Assembly: GCF_037975245.1 (NCBI RefSeq)
Contig: NC_092565.1
Location: forward strand, 9,220,499 to 9,282,498
From: Apostichopus japonicus
Taxonomy: Eukaryota > Echinodermata > Holothuroidea > Aspidochirotida > Stichopodidae
DNA length: 62,000 bases
Direction of reading: 5' to 3'
Shown here: one piece after another, positions 1-15,239 of the stretch
How the letters are laid out: each line of letters starts with the position of its first letter
How positions within the stretch are numbered: the first letter of the stretch is position 1
Made by a program: the position numbers and the translations under genes
Notes under the pieces: model-generated
Told to the model about the DNA's origin: nothing
The model's input: the letters and a program-made list of their open reading frames with translations, nothing else
The model's database searches: none

Positions 1-3000
1 AGTAGTGACGGTTTGAGTTCCGCTGGTCGAATCACGTAACAAGTAACAAGTATAACAGACACAGGAAGAATATGGAGACTATATGCGTTAACTTATCCAT
101 TTCTCCAACCAATGGCATCGACATGGGGGTGGAGGGGGGGGGGGGGGGTTAAGGTGCATGGTACCCGACCAACAATATGGAATGCTATTGCTCACTAGCC
201 CTTGAAATCGCGTGGTTCATGGCGGCTCATTAGTTCCCACCATTTTTTTCGCAATATATACGGTTTACCATTTCAGAGTTGACATGTTACTACTTTGTGT
301 TTACAACCTCTTAATCTTTTATTTGTACTTTAATTATTCCCGTTACAGACATAAATGAGTTTTCGTGGTAATTCCATGAGGATCAAATTTATTTCTTTTT
401 CAAATACTTCATTGCCGAAGTTTGTTTATAAAGTACGTGGTAAATGTCTCTTCCCCAACAGTAAAGATTTCTATGTTAACAGAGACAGACCGTTTCAATT
501 ATACATATCAACGTAAATAGTTATGAATACATGAATGTCATTACGTGATACTGTCGTAAACAATAGATAAATGGGTGTTCAACTGTTAGTCGATTGTTAG
601 ATAGATCCATAGTAAGTAAGCCAACTGTCAGAATTATAAATAAATAACTAACCAGTATCTTTAGCTATATAGCAGCCTGGCAATATTCTCTATACAATGC
701 AAAGGTGTAAAGAAAGTGGGTCAGACGGGAGAGCTGCCCCGCCATTTTGAAAAGTGGTGGAAGTAGGGGGGGTGGGGTGGTGGGAAAATGTTTCTCCTCT
801 TTCACTTTTCTAACTAGAGATGCACTCCAAAGTATTGATGGATTTTCAACTATCAATATATTATCAACATTGATTAATTGATATAGTTTCATGATCCTTT
901 GAAATTTCAACTGTTTTTCAAACCGTTGAGAAAAATGTCGAAGGTTGGTTACTAAAAAAGTAGTCGACATGATATTTCGGCAAATTTGTCGAAATTTAAA
1001 GGAAATTATTAGACCAAACATTTGAAATGTTGTGTAACCCCCAAAAATAAATAAAAATAACAACAAAAAATAAATAAATAAAGACATAATTCTGATTCGA
1101 TTAGGTCTAAATTTGTTACGGTATTTTGTTTAATTCATTGTTGCTGTCGGATTTGTGGAAAACCTTCAAATCGCATAAAATGTTCCTCAGCTCGGAAATA
1201 TCGACCACACAAGTTCAGCAAATTCCTATTATATTCAGTTTGGAGGAAAATTATATTTTACATACAAATTAGAACTTCTTACCAGCCCATGGACCTTCCC
1301 CTGTATCTTGTCGTAACAACCGATAAGAGGGTAAGGGAGGTGTCTCCTAACCCCTCACCACCGCCCCTCCCCACCGCCCCCATTCTTTAATGTGCTAAAG
1401 AAAACAGAAGATTGAAACTTGAAGGAGATGCGTTGAAGATAAAAACCTGCATTTTGTGCTTGAAAACGACTAAGAAGGAGCAAGAAGTATCTGAGTTGCT
1501 GCGGCTTCATGTCCTGTGTAAAGGTCTCTCATGTCTATATCAAAATAATTCCTCTTTGAGATATTTGTATATGTGGTTGAATATCACTATTTAGGACTCT
1601 GACATGGCCTAGATAATTTCAGAGTGGCGAAATACATATTTGAATATCACTACTCTATAGGAAAACAATCCCACCCCCCCCCCCCCCTCCAAACTAGGAA
1701 AATATCTGAAATCCGTCCCTCCTCCCCCCAAGGCATTGTCTTTTGGAGCCCCACCAGAAGTCGACCCCTTTGTCGGCTATAACTCCTGGTCAAAATCAGT
1801 GTACTCGCATCTCCCGCGCCTCTGATTTTATCACATTTATCTCGCGACAAAAGAATTTGATACTTTTCAACTCTATATGAAAACCAAAATTTCACTGTCA
1901 GAAAAAAGGGACCAAAGAAAAGAAGAAGAAATTCAGCATCAAGTTTTCAATTTTTTTCAAGCATTCAGCATCTCAAATAAAACACTATCGTGGATACTCT
2001 CAAATAAGTTAATACTTCTTCTAATCCTAATAAAGTTATTATTAATCCATTTCTGCTGCTTTGGCAGACTTATTTGTGTTGATTTATCGAGGGTTATGTC
2101 TACGTATCTGCATATTAACGCTGTGCACTTACTGTGTGACGAAGGAGTAACTCGTTAGAGGGCGCTATTTGAATATGATTTAAGAGTGAAGTTTAATCTT
2201 GTCAAATTATAATAGAGCGTTGTAATAATTAAAAAGCCTCATAGAAGCGTCAAAAGGAGAATGTATATGGTATGATGTTGCCAAAGGTATTTTCTTACAA
2301 GAAACAGTGCCAAAATGCCAAGGGAAACGAAATTCAATAAATAACCGATACTATCCGTTGCAATAATTGAAAATATCGCTAACCATTCGTGTATAACATT
2401 TCAAAGTAATACAAGCCTAAAGGAGCAAAATTCTTGCTTAAGCGACGAAGCGGCATATTAGCTTTTGCATTTTGATGAGATTAATTTCAAATCAAAGAAC
2501 TTTAAACAAGTGATGTAAACCCTCCAAGCAAATTTCTCTTTTTACAGACCACTGAAAATGGATCTGTAAGTTTAAGGTAACAACTTCTCAATGACGCAAA
2601 TAGTAACAGAATAATAATAGCATTTTCAAACAGTAATTCAACACGTTGATTCTCCAAGGAGTTAATGAAATTGATATAATAAATGATAATAATGTAAGAT
2701 AATAAATCATTTCATAAAAGGAAAGTTCTATAATATGCAACGCATATTCATGTAATTATCAAGGCCGTAATGTGTTTATAGTGCAAAATTTTAATATTGT
2801 GTTTTTGGTTTACCATTTTGATACTTTTTATACTGTTTGAACCTTCACACAGTACTCTATGAAATGTTGTGTATGAAAAATGCATGTTTATGAAATTAAA
2901 GCGTTATTGCGATGGTTTAAATGAACACTAAATGAAATGACTGTACTTTAACACTGTTATAATTTTATAATTAATCTTTCAAACATTTCTACATAATAAC

Positions 3001-3295
3001 ATATTTATACGTACTGGTTTTATTTGTTGCCATATATTTTACATGTGTTAACGTTATCTTACAAAAATGAAATTATATCAAGAAAATAACATTCCCTGGG
3101 CCAGGCTCGCAGTTTGTAGACTACAGTGCCCACCCCTCCCTCCCCCCTCCCGATCTGTTCTAAGTATTACACTTTATGATACTGTAACGTGTAACCGTAG
3201 GTTTTATGTTATGGGTATGATTTATTCTGTATTTTAAATTTTATTACACGGAAATTTTGCAAGAAGCTGAACGCGCATACAACCGTGGGTGTTAA
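1..3295. other. Intergenic, no gene recognised
   Basis: AT-rich sequence with short poly-G and poly-C tracts near 136, 770, 1360 and 1672. Open frames of 60-140 codons occur on both strands but carry no recognisable domain, and some depend on homopolymer tracts. I see no splice-site chain or repeat family I can name. Confidence 0.6.
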
Positions 3296-3300
3296 TGGAC

Positions 3301-3415
3301 GTTTCGATGTTTCGACTTTTTGGTGTCGAGATTTCGACTTTTGGTTTCAAGATTTCGACTTTTTGGTTTCGAGATTCGATATTTCGACCTTTTTCGTTTC
3401 GATATTTCGAATTTT
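3301..3415. repeat. 22-bp TTCGA-rich minisatellite
   Basis: About five imperfect head-to-tail copies of a unit close to GATTTCGACTTTTTGGTTTC plus GA. Later copies have insertions and shorten towards the right edge. The short overlapping open frames on both strands here are by-products of the repeat. Confidence 0.8.
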
Positions 3416-5220
3416 TCGCCATATCAAAGAGTGACATTATCAATTTTAATATCAATAACATAATGATATTGAACGAGAATTAAGCCCAATCATTACCTGA
3501 TTAAAATATATTGATTTGAAAGATAAATAAATGATAAACAACGTTCCGACACATCAGCATGTCAGGACACATGTCTCATGTAGTTATATGTAGTAGTTAT
3601 GTATTCATTTACTTCTCTGGTTGCGGTAATGGAGGTGACATTTGCACCTGTCGTCGCTAAAAATTGTGAATTTTTTACTATGATATAATACTCACATTGT
3701 CTTAATGGATGAATGAAGACAGAAGTATAGTCTTGATATGTCAAAATAAAAAAAAATAAAAAATGTGCTAGTACTGTTTCTATAGATATTGTTTTAATAA
3801 TACCAATCAGCTTTAAAATGTGCTTAATCTCCGGCATACTACTCTATATGTTAAAGTGATGGTGACGTCACCTCCTCAGTCAAGGCCTTAATGTTAATGT
3901 TAATCCATTGTTTTTATAATTCTAATAACTCGACTAGTACATATGCTTTAAACTTCATGTAAACAACAGAACATCATTGGAGACATTCAACATCATTTGT
4001 CTTTGACCAATTTGTTAATGTATTGTAAACATATTATTTGAGGCCATGAAAGCTTTTATCGTTTATTATAGTGCTTTATTTTGCAACTGAAGAACTGTCC
4101 TAATGGTATGTGTGTTTACGTGAGTAATCCAAGCCAACTTGATTAATGATCCTTAGAAACTTAAATAGTCATTTCTCAACAAAATAAACAAATAAACAAA
4201 AACGTCAATAAAAGTGTTACACAAGTCAAACTTGGACAAATAGAAAAGTTTTTTAACGATCTAAAATATATCCAAATAAATTTTGTGGCAAAAGTAATTC
4301 TTTAAAGTATGTATTACAACCATGTTTTTATATTAAAGGTATGATCAGCAGAGAGATTGCATCTTATAGAGTAGCTACGGCATAACTGGACAAATCATGC
4401 AGTATTAACTGATATACGCGTTTAAGCACTTCCTACGCTAATCGTTTCATTAATCAATAAATTGGACTACAAGAGCATAAGAGAAAGGTTGTATTTCAAA
4501 ATAATAATAAAAAAACACGAATTGCAACAAAACATGAAACTTAACTACTTCATAGTACTTCAAAGTTTCATAAAGAGTGCAATTTCATAACATACTCACA
4601 TACATGCAAATCGCATATATTTCTGTCGAACTTAAAAACCAAATAAGCTATATATTCTTGTTGTAACAAAGTCATGCAAGTCCCTCTCAATCTTAAAGAC
4701 GCGATCACCAACAAAACATGTCCGTTGACAGAGATTAATTGGTTTTTAGGCTGTAAGTGACAAGCTTCAATTACAACATTTCGAATACGTCAGTGGTTTC
4801 CCTTTTGGTTTTAGCCCCCCCCCCCCACCTCCTCATCAAACTTACGCTTACCCCTTCACCTCCCACACCCGCCCCTCACCCCATCCAAGTTATTGTTGGG
4901 CACAAAATCATTAATCCACCTGCACTTTAATTGAATTGTAAACTTGTCCTGACAAGATACATATTGTCTTGTCTCGTGTGAATATGACCGGCGTTAAAAA
5001 TGACCACTTCGTATATATTTATAATCCTATATCAGCTGAATAATATTTGATTTTACAAACAGGTTGTCATTATTGTCAGCGAGAACGTTATCAGTAACAA
5101 ACAATACATCAGAGGAATTGAAACATATCCATCTTTCTGTTGACATCCCGCCTCGCTCTAATTTAGGTTTAAAGTGGGAGGGTGTCTGGTAGAAAGGTAT
5201 ATTGGTGTTTGATATGGAGT
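3416..5220. other. Intergenic, no gene recognised
   Basis: AT-rich sequence without a convincing coding frame. A C-rich stretch at about 4815-4886 would be a G-rich, possibly quadruplex-forming strand on the minus side. Nothing else stands out. Confidence 0.55.
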
Positions 5221-5465
5221 TGTATGTATGTGTGTATGTATGTATTTTAGATCCTCCTGCAAGCAGGAACTCGCGAAGAAGCCATCATTTGCTTATCAAA
5301 GCTGCAAGCTGACCGAAGTCAGTTCTTATATTCATATTTCGTCCATGGTTATGAATTGTCAACTGTCAACAACTCTGTAACTGGACGACATACATTAATC
5401 TTGGAGTGACTCGAACTCGGGACCTTATGATTGGAAGGCACCAGCGGTAACCATGGCTAACACTG
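5221..5465 (-). mobile_element. tRNA-derived SINE, copy 1
   Basis: Read on the minus strand, the element starts with a tRNA-like head. Its B box AGTTCGAGTCA lies at 5407-5417, and its degraded A box is near 5445-5460. A body of about 150 bp follows (containing the complement of CCTCCTGCAAGCAGGAACTC), and it ends in an ACAT-type tail at 5221-5244. It is clearly related along its whole length to the copy at 49401-49644. This order is the standard layout of a Pol III SINE. The family name and the source tRNA are unknown to me. Confidence 0.8.
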
Positions 5466-8400
5466 CTTAGTATGTATACTCTCAACTGTATAATATATAA
5501 TACTATATATACTAAAATCAAGTCAAAAGTAAACATATATAAGAAAAAAAATTGACATGTTCAAATATCAATGATACTTTTTCAACAAATGTTTCTGTGT
5601 AACTGTTTATCTTTATGTGTATGCTTATTGATAACTGAACGTCAAATATAAACGACCATATACATTTAATACACAGTTTACCACGACTCAAGCCATTCAG
5701 TGGCAATTTTTATTCAAATTCGAAGAAAACAGTTTTTTCTGTCCTCTCTGGAAAAAAAAATGTCAGTCTTCATTGTAGAACTTTTGATATTCAGAGGAAT
5801 CCTCCTCCATTCAGACCATTCCTTCATAAAAAAAACTTCCTTTTAAAAAAAATGTGAAGGTTTATACTTCTTTCTCGCAGCTGTATTCAGACCCCCTCCG
5901 TTTGTCGCTTTTTTTCAGACGATAACGTTTTTCCATAAAGATTCTCCGAGTGTCAATCTCATGAAAAAACGCACATCTAGTTAGTTTCTCAAGAACACCC
6001 TCGATTTACGCATTTAGCTTCGGAATTGACAGACGACCATCACTGCCAAAATCCTCAACCGCTCTGTTTTACAAAGACGTATCAAGAATATCTCGTTAAA
6101 ATAACCTGTCCTAGAGAAGTCGCTTTCAGTTTTATCCTGTCGTAGGCCCATTTTCTACAAGTCTTCAGCGCAGTTTTTTAACTTTGCCAAAATAGTGCTA
6201 TTGAATTCCCATGGTCTGTGCTTCAAGTCTATTTCATTTGAATGGTAATTGATTCCTGATTAGAAATTTCCCTTCGAAAGACTCGGGACAAGGTACCATA
6301 TTCAACACATCTACTTTAAATAAATGCAGCTATCACTCACAAGCCGTATAACTCTCGTGATATTTCGCGATGCGTGACTTTTCGGATAGGTTTTTCACAG
6401 TTGTTAATTTTCGCAAATCTCCGTGTGAAATTTGGCCAATTCCTTAGAGGCCCCAACAAACGAATCGCCCTCCAGCTTGCATCTTTCAATTAACTTCTTC
6501 CTTCTTGTTGAATTTAATGATTTCTAATTCCCTGTTTCCCTCTCAAATGTAGAGGGAGTGAAATAATGTAACGAAGATGATAAGGTTGTCCCAATGGATT
6601 CAACTATGTGTTCCGAAACCGGTTTTGCGAAATTGAATCTGACAGTATCTTTACGTCATGGCGTTGAGCTTTACCGTCTGTTTGTTGCGTATTCATTAAC
6701 ACTCGATCAAGGGAGGCGAACTATTCATATCCCATTATGTATATCAAAAGGTCAATGAATGTGTTTGTACAATCATGTTATCCTTTTTAAAGCGAATACC
6801 TAAAAAAAGAAAAAGGAGACACAAAAAACTTGAGAAGAAAAAAAAATGTTGTGCTTATAAAATTATTCCATGATTTCATTTTATTCTTTTCGAAAGATAT
6901 TATGATAATATAAGAAATGGAATTAGCAGCAAGTGTTCTTATGTTGTTCGTTCTTCTGTTATCTACAGTAAAGTACCATATTAGAGCAACTGGTTCACTT
7001 TTTTTGTTACATTTTCAAGTGCAGCGTTTACAATTGGTGAAGTCGAGAATGTTTATTACATTAATCTCTCATCACGGAACAGGGCCACTCCCAGCTCACT
7101 TTCTACCCACCCCTAGTGGAGCAATCCCCCACCCCGCTCCCCCAGTATGTTTCCCCAAAGTATAAAGATATTTCTTTTACTACAATGAATAGTTCTGATT
7201 TATTAAGCATAATTTTTTTCATATTTTGACCAAATTTTGCAAGCTTCATTCTCATATATTATCGTAATTTTGCTCTCAACTTCATTGATAACAAGATCGG
7301 GCCGAACATTGGGCTTTAGACTGCCGAACAAACTGACAATTTTTTTTGCTCAATTGTTTTTATTTCATTTCATTTGCAAAATGATAAATATTTCCATCCC
7401 AAGAGTAACCTCAGTAACCTAGAACCAGCTATATACCCAAAGAGAAATGCCTAACATCAGTGTTCCTTTGGGATTAAAACAATTATAGATATATGTTAAT
7501 GCGCGTAATTTTTTTTTAAAGCAAAAAGTCCATCTTGTTGGAGATCACCTTTATTAATCTAATTATTCAATTAAGTAAATCATATTGGACAGTTCACACT
7601 GAAAGCATTACTTTAAATACCATAGTACGAAATAGATAGGATAGTTACAATGACTGATCTATAGGATTTTATAATGGAAGGGGTGGATAAGTGTCTCTGC
7701 AGACAATTTAAAGCTTTATACGTCAACTGTTGCATTCTCTATGTAGAGTTTAAATTAGGTCATATAATTAGGTCTAAATGCAAGGTTGTAATAATAAATA
7801 TACTTTTCAATGTTTGTGTTAGGTTGAAAAGGGCGGAGGAAGGGGGGGGGGGCGTAAAACCCCTTCGACCGGGACCGCACCTGGTTTCTTTAACTTTTTC
7901 TCATGTGGATACTAACTTTCCTACGTACTTTCAGGGTGTTGATATACTGTTGTTCTACTTTGTTCGATAATTCCTCATTGTCTCAGTAAATATCAACATA
8001 ACATATATAGATTCATAATATAATTTTTATACTGACAGTTGAAACTTTCAATTTTTCACAGCGTGGTGCTTTTCTTTAGTTGTCGAATTTAAAAAATGCA
8101 AAGAGTCTTTTATTCAAGTAGTTTCTGTGATTTGTTTTTATTTAATTTCGTGGTTTAGAGAAGAAACTTCCCACAACCGTTAAACGTTCCCATCGACATC
8201 CTTATATGTTGAGTAAATGGGATATTCCCGTCGGACTCACTATACGTTAAAAACGGAGAGAATTGCCCAGTAAGCCGTGTAATAACTTTTTTGATCGCTT
8301 TTGACAATTAACGAGAAACCCAGATGAGATGAAAATGTTACGAAAGACAAAAGCAGAAAGAAATTAGCCATCAATCTTTTAGAGGTTTATCAGTTAAGAT

Positions 8401-10135
8401 GTAGAACACGTATGAAATAGTTAAATGATATATGTGCATATTATTAATATTAATTAACAAACTTCGAACTAATAAGTTTAGTTTAATTACTACTACTACT
8501 AGTCCTACATTATCTATTCATTTAGTTCTATATAAACGAAAATACAAACAACCAAGAAACTGGTTTTTACATAATCGGCAACATCTGCCTCTCCTCTCTT
8601 CATTTTTTTGCTCAATGAAGCGGAAGAGTACCCTTCTGATTTAGCACCCACCCTGCTCCAAAATGTCTTTCTTGTGTATTTAAACCCTCTCATCTTCAGT
8701 GGAATAAATTTCCCAAATACCTTAAAAAATATCAAAACGCCCAACAAAGTACCTTCGTTTTACGAGCCTATTTTTTTTCTTCTATAGTCCCTCTATACTC
8801 CTTCTCTTTACTTTTCTAGACACGCGACAAGCGAGGCGGTACAGGACGGTTGTGTAGAAGATGATCCCTAAGGGACACGCTATGCCCGTATGAATATTAA
8901 TGAGCGGAACGAAACGTCACGGAAGGATACCCATGATAGGGTTTGGCATACCGAGGCGGTTGATGTGTTAAGTTGGTAATAATGCGTCCAGACAATTTTC
9001 AATTGAAGAAGCTTTTCCTTGGCTTGACTTTTCTCTCTCTCTTTTTTTATTTTTTTTATTTTTTTATCGTGGGGGGAAAAGATTTATTTACCGTCAAGAG
9101 AAGGATATCAAAAAAAGTTAACTTGGAGGGTATTAAATATTGAATTTCACAAAACGGGAAGAGAGATATTCCCCTAGAGCACGTTGTCACTTAATAGGAA
9201 CGTTCAGATTGGGTGAGTTTTAGTTAAAAAGTTGTTAAAGGCAAACAAAAAGGTTCTACGTTATTATGACTATTGTTTTTTTGTGATGAGCTCTGAGTTT
9301 CCCGATAATTGGTTTTTTGTACACACGGGGAGGAGACGAAGAAAATATTTTATCTCCTTGTGTATTAAAGATGTCACAGGACTAATTTGTCTCGACTCAT
9401 AAGAAAGAGAGAGAGAAAGAAAAGAGAAAACGTAATAGGCTGGGTAACATTTCAAAGTGTCAGGTTCATTTGCAGTGATGTATAGCTCGAAAAAAAATAG
9501 AAGAACAAAATACATCAAATGACAATACATTTCACGGAATGATTTGTATTAAAACTAATTAGTCTTGGAAATTTTAGATTGACTGTTTGATGAATAACTG
9601 AGGTATAACATGTATGGAAAGTAGTATTTGTTTTCGCATTGGGAATTCAGCTGTAATAATAAAAAGAAATTAATTTGCTATAAATAAATAAATAAATGAA
9701 TAAAGAATCAATGAAAAAATAAATGTTATGCAATCATGGAGGATATTTAATATGTTTAACGAAATTCGAATGAAAGTGTCAAGTTTTCTCGAAGAATAAA
9801 AAAAAAAAACACAAATACAAATACAACCTAGACACACAGGCAGACGGACGGACGGGCGCACACACAGACACCACAAATAATGATAACATTATGGTTAAAA
9901 TGAAAAGTAGAATTAGACATTTAAAGGGGGGTATTTATGTCAAAGATCACGTGATATTGAGTTGTACTATAAAAATATTTCATACTGCCATGTATGAGAC
10001 CCCTTCCCCATATCTCAATGTAGTATGCCTATAACTCGTTAAATATGGTTTTCTGAAGTTAAACCCAATATTTTTTGTTTATTATTCAATGAATTGATTT
10101 GAAGTAAGTGGTCTGTGATGTGCTAGTGATTCACA
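5466..10135. other. Intergenic, no gene recognised
   Basis: About 5700-6700 is less AT-rich and has fewer simple repeats than its surroundings, but no frame, splice chain or family is recognisable. The rest is AT-rich with scattered homopolymers, including a TAAATAAA-type stretch at about 9677-9710. The open frames at 6917-7165 and 7674-7970 run through C-rich or G-rich tracts and look like chance. Confidence 0.5.
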
Positions 10136-10241
10136 CCCCCCTTTCTCCCCCACCCCCTTTCTCCCCCACCCCCTTTCTCCCCCACCCCCTTTCTCCCCCA
10201 CCCCCTTTCTCCCCCACCCCCTTTCTCCCCCACCCCTTTCT
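10136..10241. repeat. 16-bp CCCCCTTTCTCCCCCA minisatellite
   Basis: Seven nearly identical copies with TTTCT recurring every 16 bases (10142, 10158, 10174, 10190, 10206, 10222 and about 10237). The plus strand is pure pyrimidine apart from one A per unit, so the minus strand is G-rich. The Pro-rich open frame across it is a by-product. Confidence 0.92.
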
Positions 10242-11500
10242 TTTTGTTGTTGTAAAAATTTTTGCTTGTTTATTCTGGAAATGTGAAATGCTATATAGGC
10301 AACTTAGAAAATGTGCTTAGCCATCATTGTATCAAATGTTTTACATTTAATTACATTTCATTACATTATGTTGCTGATGTTAGCATGATCTCTACGACAA
10401 AAACCCCACAAATAATGTTGTATTTCAGTAAAGAAAATGTCCTCCTTCTCATAGCTCAATTTGTAACAAAAAATGTCACTGATATACATTTTGCCATTCT
10501 TGACCGGTTTTAATTACCTTTTGTTAAATCTTGTGGGGTAGTCATTAGATTTCCAATACCTTTCATGCGTAAAAGACAATATTTTGTATTGCACTACGGG
10601 TATTGAGTCGTTTTTTTTGTAAACCGGGTAGCCGATAATTCTGTTGATATTTCATATCTGACGGAGCAACTCCATCAACATATACCAACGTGAATATCGT
10701 GTTGAATTGTATAACTCGATTCATAGACAAGTATTCTGTTATGTATTTATTTCGTAGATTAAAGAGGTCAGTCTTATTAATTCAATTATGATAGCAAGGA
10801 GGGCGTATTACCCAAGTGTGATGATTCGGCTTGGCTTGCCTATCAAAAAGTGGTAATTCTTTGTAAATTATCATATTCAAAAGCACCAGGGGTGCACTCT
10901 GTATACAATATCTGAATAATGTTTTTTACCAAAGTATTTCGATTCACATTAGCGCTCCATATAGGCCCTATATGACAAACATTAGAATACAGAATATGTG
11001 TCTTTTCCCCCTCAATTCACATTATCGCCCCCTCAATGAAAATCAGATTAGATTTTATGAATTAATGTATCTTCGTTTTGTATAACTAAAAGACTGTTTA
11101 TTTGCTTTCTGAAAATCATTTAACTATATATATACCCAACCTCCTCTATTTAAAAAAGAAAAGAAATAAATAAAACTATTTAAGTTTTGATGGTAAGGTT
11201 GTTATCGTTCCTCATGTTTGTGTCCTTTACTCTCCTTTCTATGTCTCTCTCATAAGGTGATTCATATCGCTCTAGGTTGCAATGGGGTACTTGGGGTAAA
11301 CAAATTGTATTGTAATCCTTATGGGGTACCAGCGTGTAATGCGACGTGTTCGTGATGTGTTCGATTGGGGCACGACGAATCAATAAATTTTATTCTTCTT
11401 TTAAAGCTCTAAGTGATTCTGTAAGTGTGACAAGCTTGAGGCCAGTATATAGATAATGAATCTAGTACGTTATGATATCAACTAATATGATTATTATCAA
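10242..11500. other. Intergenic, no gene recognised
   Basis: AT-rich DNA. The short open frame at 10262-10513 and the minus frame at 11180-11383 show no domain and no supporting splice sites. Confidence 0.5.
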
Positions 11501-11559
11501 TAATAATAATAATGTTTACCGAAGAACGAGAGGCACACTGAATACTAACGGCTTATACA

Positions 11560-12000
11560 ATAATGTGTATTATCAATGAATAATGAAATGATGTGGATTA
11601 TCGATCAAAACATATGAAACTTACTATCGATTATATCAACAAGGAGGGATATTACGTGGATTATGTCGATAAATACGGTATAGGAAATTAATGATGATAA
11701 TAAAATACTAGGAAACCGACATGTATTATCAACGAATACGGCAGTAATGTGCATTTTCAATAAATAGGAAACATTTTGAAATAGTTAGTAAATAGAAGAA
11801 TTATGTGGATTATCGATAAGAATATATAAAAACAAAATTGATATCGATTCTCAAGAATGTAGTTTATTAAAGAGGGTAAACTCATGATTGTGCATTATAT
11901 CAATGAATAAGGAAATGATGCGGGTTATCGATCAATAGGAAAGAAAATGAGGAATATTAATAAATAGGATAAGATAAATAAGATTGGTTATCCAAAAAAA
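11560..12000. repeat. Degenerate tandem array, GTGGATTATCGAT-type word
   Basis: A word close to ATGTGGATTATCGATCAATA recurs with decay at about 11593, 11656, 11723, 11749, 11805, 11890 and 11921. Most copies are followed by a GGAAA-like stretch. Spacings vary from about 26 to 85 bases, many near multiples of 30, as expected for an old minisatellite that has lost register. Confidence 0.6.
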
Positions 12001-13235
<1,235 letters not shown>

Positions 13236-13246
13236 TGAATTATGCA

Positions 13247-13735
13247 TTATGTGTACTTTGACATTAAGTGTTCTTGAAGTACACATAAGACCACCCCATT
13301 CACATTAATGTTATTTCATGACACATCAACATAGGTAACATGGAACAACCTACTAAAACAACATTTAAATATAAACTCCAGAAATGAATACTTAGGGTAA
13401 GGTGAAAACTTAAGTACACCTAATATTTTGTGCAAATGTAGTGAACGATATGTGTATTAAGTGTACCCCAAAGATATAAGTACACATAACGTTTGATGTT
13501 CATGTTGGGCATTAAGCGTACCATAGCAATATAAGTACACATAATATTGTATGTTACTATGTTCATAATGGGGGTTAAGTGGACCTCAGAGATTTACATA
13601 CACATAACGTTTGATGTTCATATTGGGCATTAAGTGTACCATAGCAATATAAGTACACATAATATTGTATGTTACTATGTTCATAATGGGGGTTAAGTGG
13701 ACCTCAGAGATATAAGTACACATAGTGTACTATTT
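13247..13735. repeat. Left cluster of AAGTACACATAA motifs with a 118-bp duplication
   Basis: The 12-mer AAGTACACATAA or a close variant occurs at 13277, 13412, 13478, 13533, 13651 and 13714. Its exact reverse complement at 13247-13258 forms a perfect inverted pair with 13277-13288. Within the cluster a 118-bp block (about 13481-13598) is repeated directly at about 13599-13716 with only a few substitutions, so the duplication is recent. A second cluster of the same words lies at 19845-19923. Confidence 0.8.
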
Positions 13736-15239
13736 AAGTAGAGATAATTGTCCACTTAAAACTGCACAGCCCTTTCATCCTCAGACTTAGGTGTCCCACA
13801 CAAAAGAAAAAGAAGAAAAAATGGGATATAATAGCAATTCCTATCCCATCATGTACTATGACTTACTGAAATGACAGGCTGGCAAACAAAAAATGAATAA
13901 CTTTGCTATTGTTTATCAGATTTCAATGCTGACAACTCCCATGATTAAACATCTTCCACTGCCCTGTTTTACATAGTGCAGTTACAAATAACCATCTTTG
14001 AAAAAAATACTGACAAAAGTAAGTGTGTCACATGGATTGCTGTACAAAACTCAGTATACACCTTTCTTCAGGAGAGAAAACAAGAGTTGTATGGTTGTGG
14101 AATATGTAACAAATTTATTGCTCAAAATTGCATACAATATAAAACAATATGAAAAACATTAAATCTACAATATTTCCATTGAAACTAAATATGATCAATT
14201 GTTCAGTTGGAATCTTTAATTGTTTGCAACATCCAAAACATTTTTTTATTTTATTTATGATTATTCAAATATTTGTAACCAGTTACAATAATACTCTCTA
14301 AAACTTTATTTAGTATATAATTTTCAGCAATTTGGCAAGGAAGTCGAGTTTAAACAAGGAAATTTATCAGAAATGTTGGAGAGCTAGAACTAGTAATTTA
14401 TATTCTCTTCACTCAAATGTACAAAACAAGAAGATCATCATGCAACTCTCAAAGATGAGAAACTTAAATCCATAAGTAACTGCAAACACTCATGTATCTA
14501 TTAAGAAATGTACCAATATGATGGCACACAATATATAATGTCCTCTGTAAGCTTCTAAATCAAAATGCAAAAATAACCATTGAAGCATAATTGTAAGTGT
14601 GCCTCATGTTTATTCAGTGTGTGAAGTCATGCCCTCTGTTTGGTCATTCCTGCATGTGGCATTGAGAGTTCCAGGGACCTCACTTGCATTCCAGATCTGC
14701 GTAGAGTCAGTTGTGACCAGATACCTTATATATACACCTAATACTATACCTAATACTACAAATGAGAAATTCTTCAAACGTTTGTTGTGAGCCACAAATG
14801 GATCCATTAATATTTAGTTTCTTTAAAGTTTTGGCTTGTAGCAAATTCTCGAAAATCTGTTAAAGCTTGGATGCTTTTACCAAATTTGCAAAGGTTGCTT
14901 TTTCCAATTTAAACGTGTTCGTGTTAATACATGAATATGAATAAACGTATGTATTCACACATAAACAAATGTAAAACATTGTACATCGAAGCAAAGGTAT
15001 ATATTGTACTAATTCATAACATGAATAGCAAAAACAATAGTGATCATATACTTGTTATAGCTTGTGTTCACCAAGTGTAATTTCAATCCAATTTATGTTT
15101 ACAAGCTTCACTCAAACATGCACACAAACAGCAAAGGTTGTAAGCATCAGACAAATTCACACAATCACACAACCACCCACACTTGAGTGCAATGATTTCA
15201 ATGTTGTCTTTGGCATCATAATCCCAAAGCAAAACTTAC
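13736..15239. other. Interval inside the motif-bounded block; possible 3' end of the minus-strand candidate gene
   Basis: AT-rich. On the minus strand, possible terminal acceptors are a TTTGTAG near 14760 and a CTACGCAG near 14700, and an AATAAA lies at 14114-14119. None can be assigned firmly. The minus open frame at 14610-14807 contains a hydrophobic stretch but has no other support. Confidence 0.3.

Noticed and set aside
14610-14807. 65-codon minus open frame with a hydrophobic segment and two sequons
   Set aside because: No start context, no homologue, and possibly part of a 3' exon or UTR of the candidate gene.
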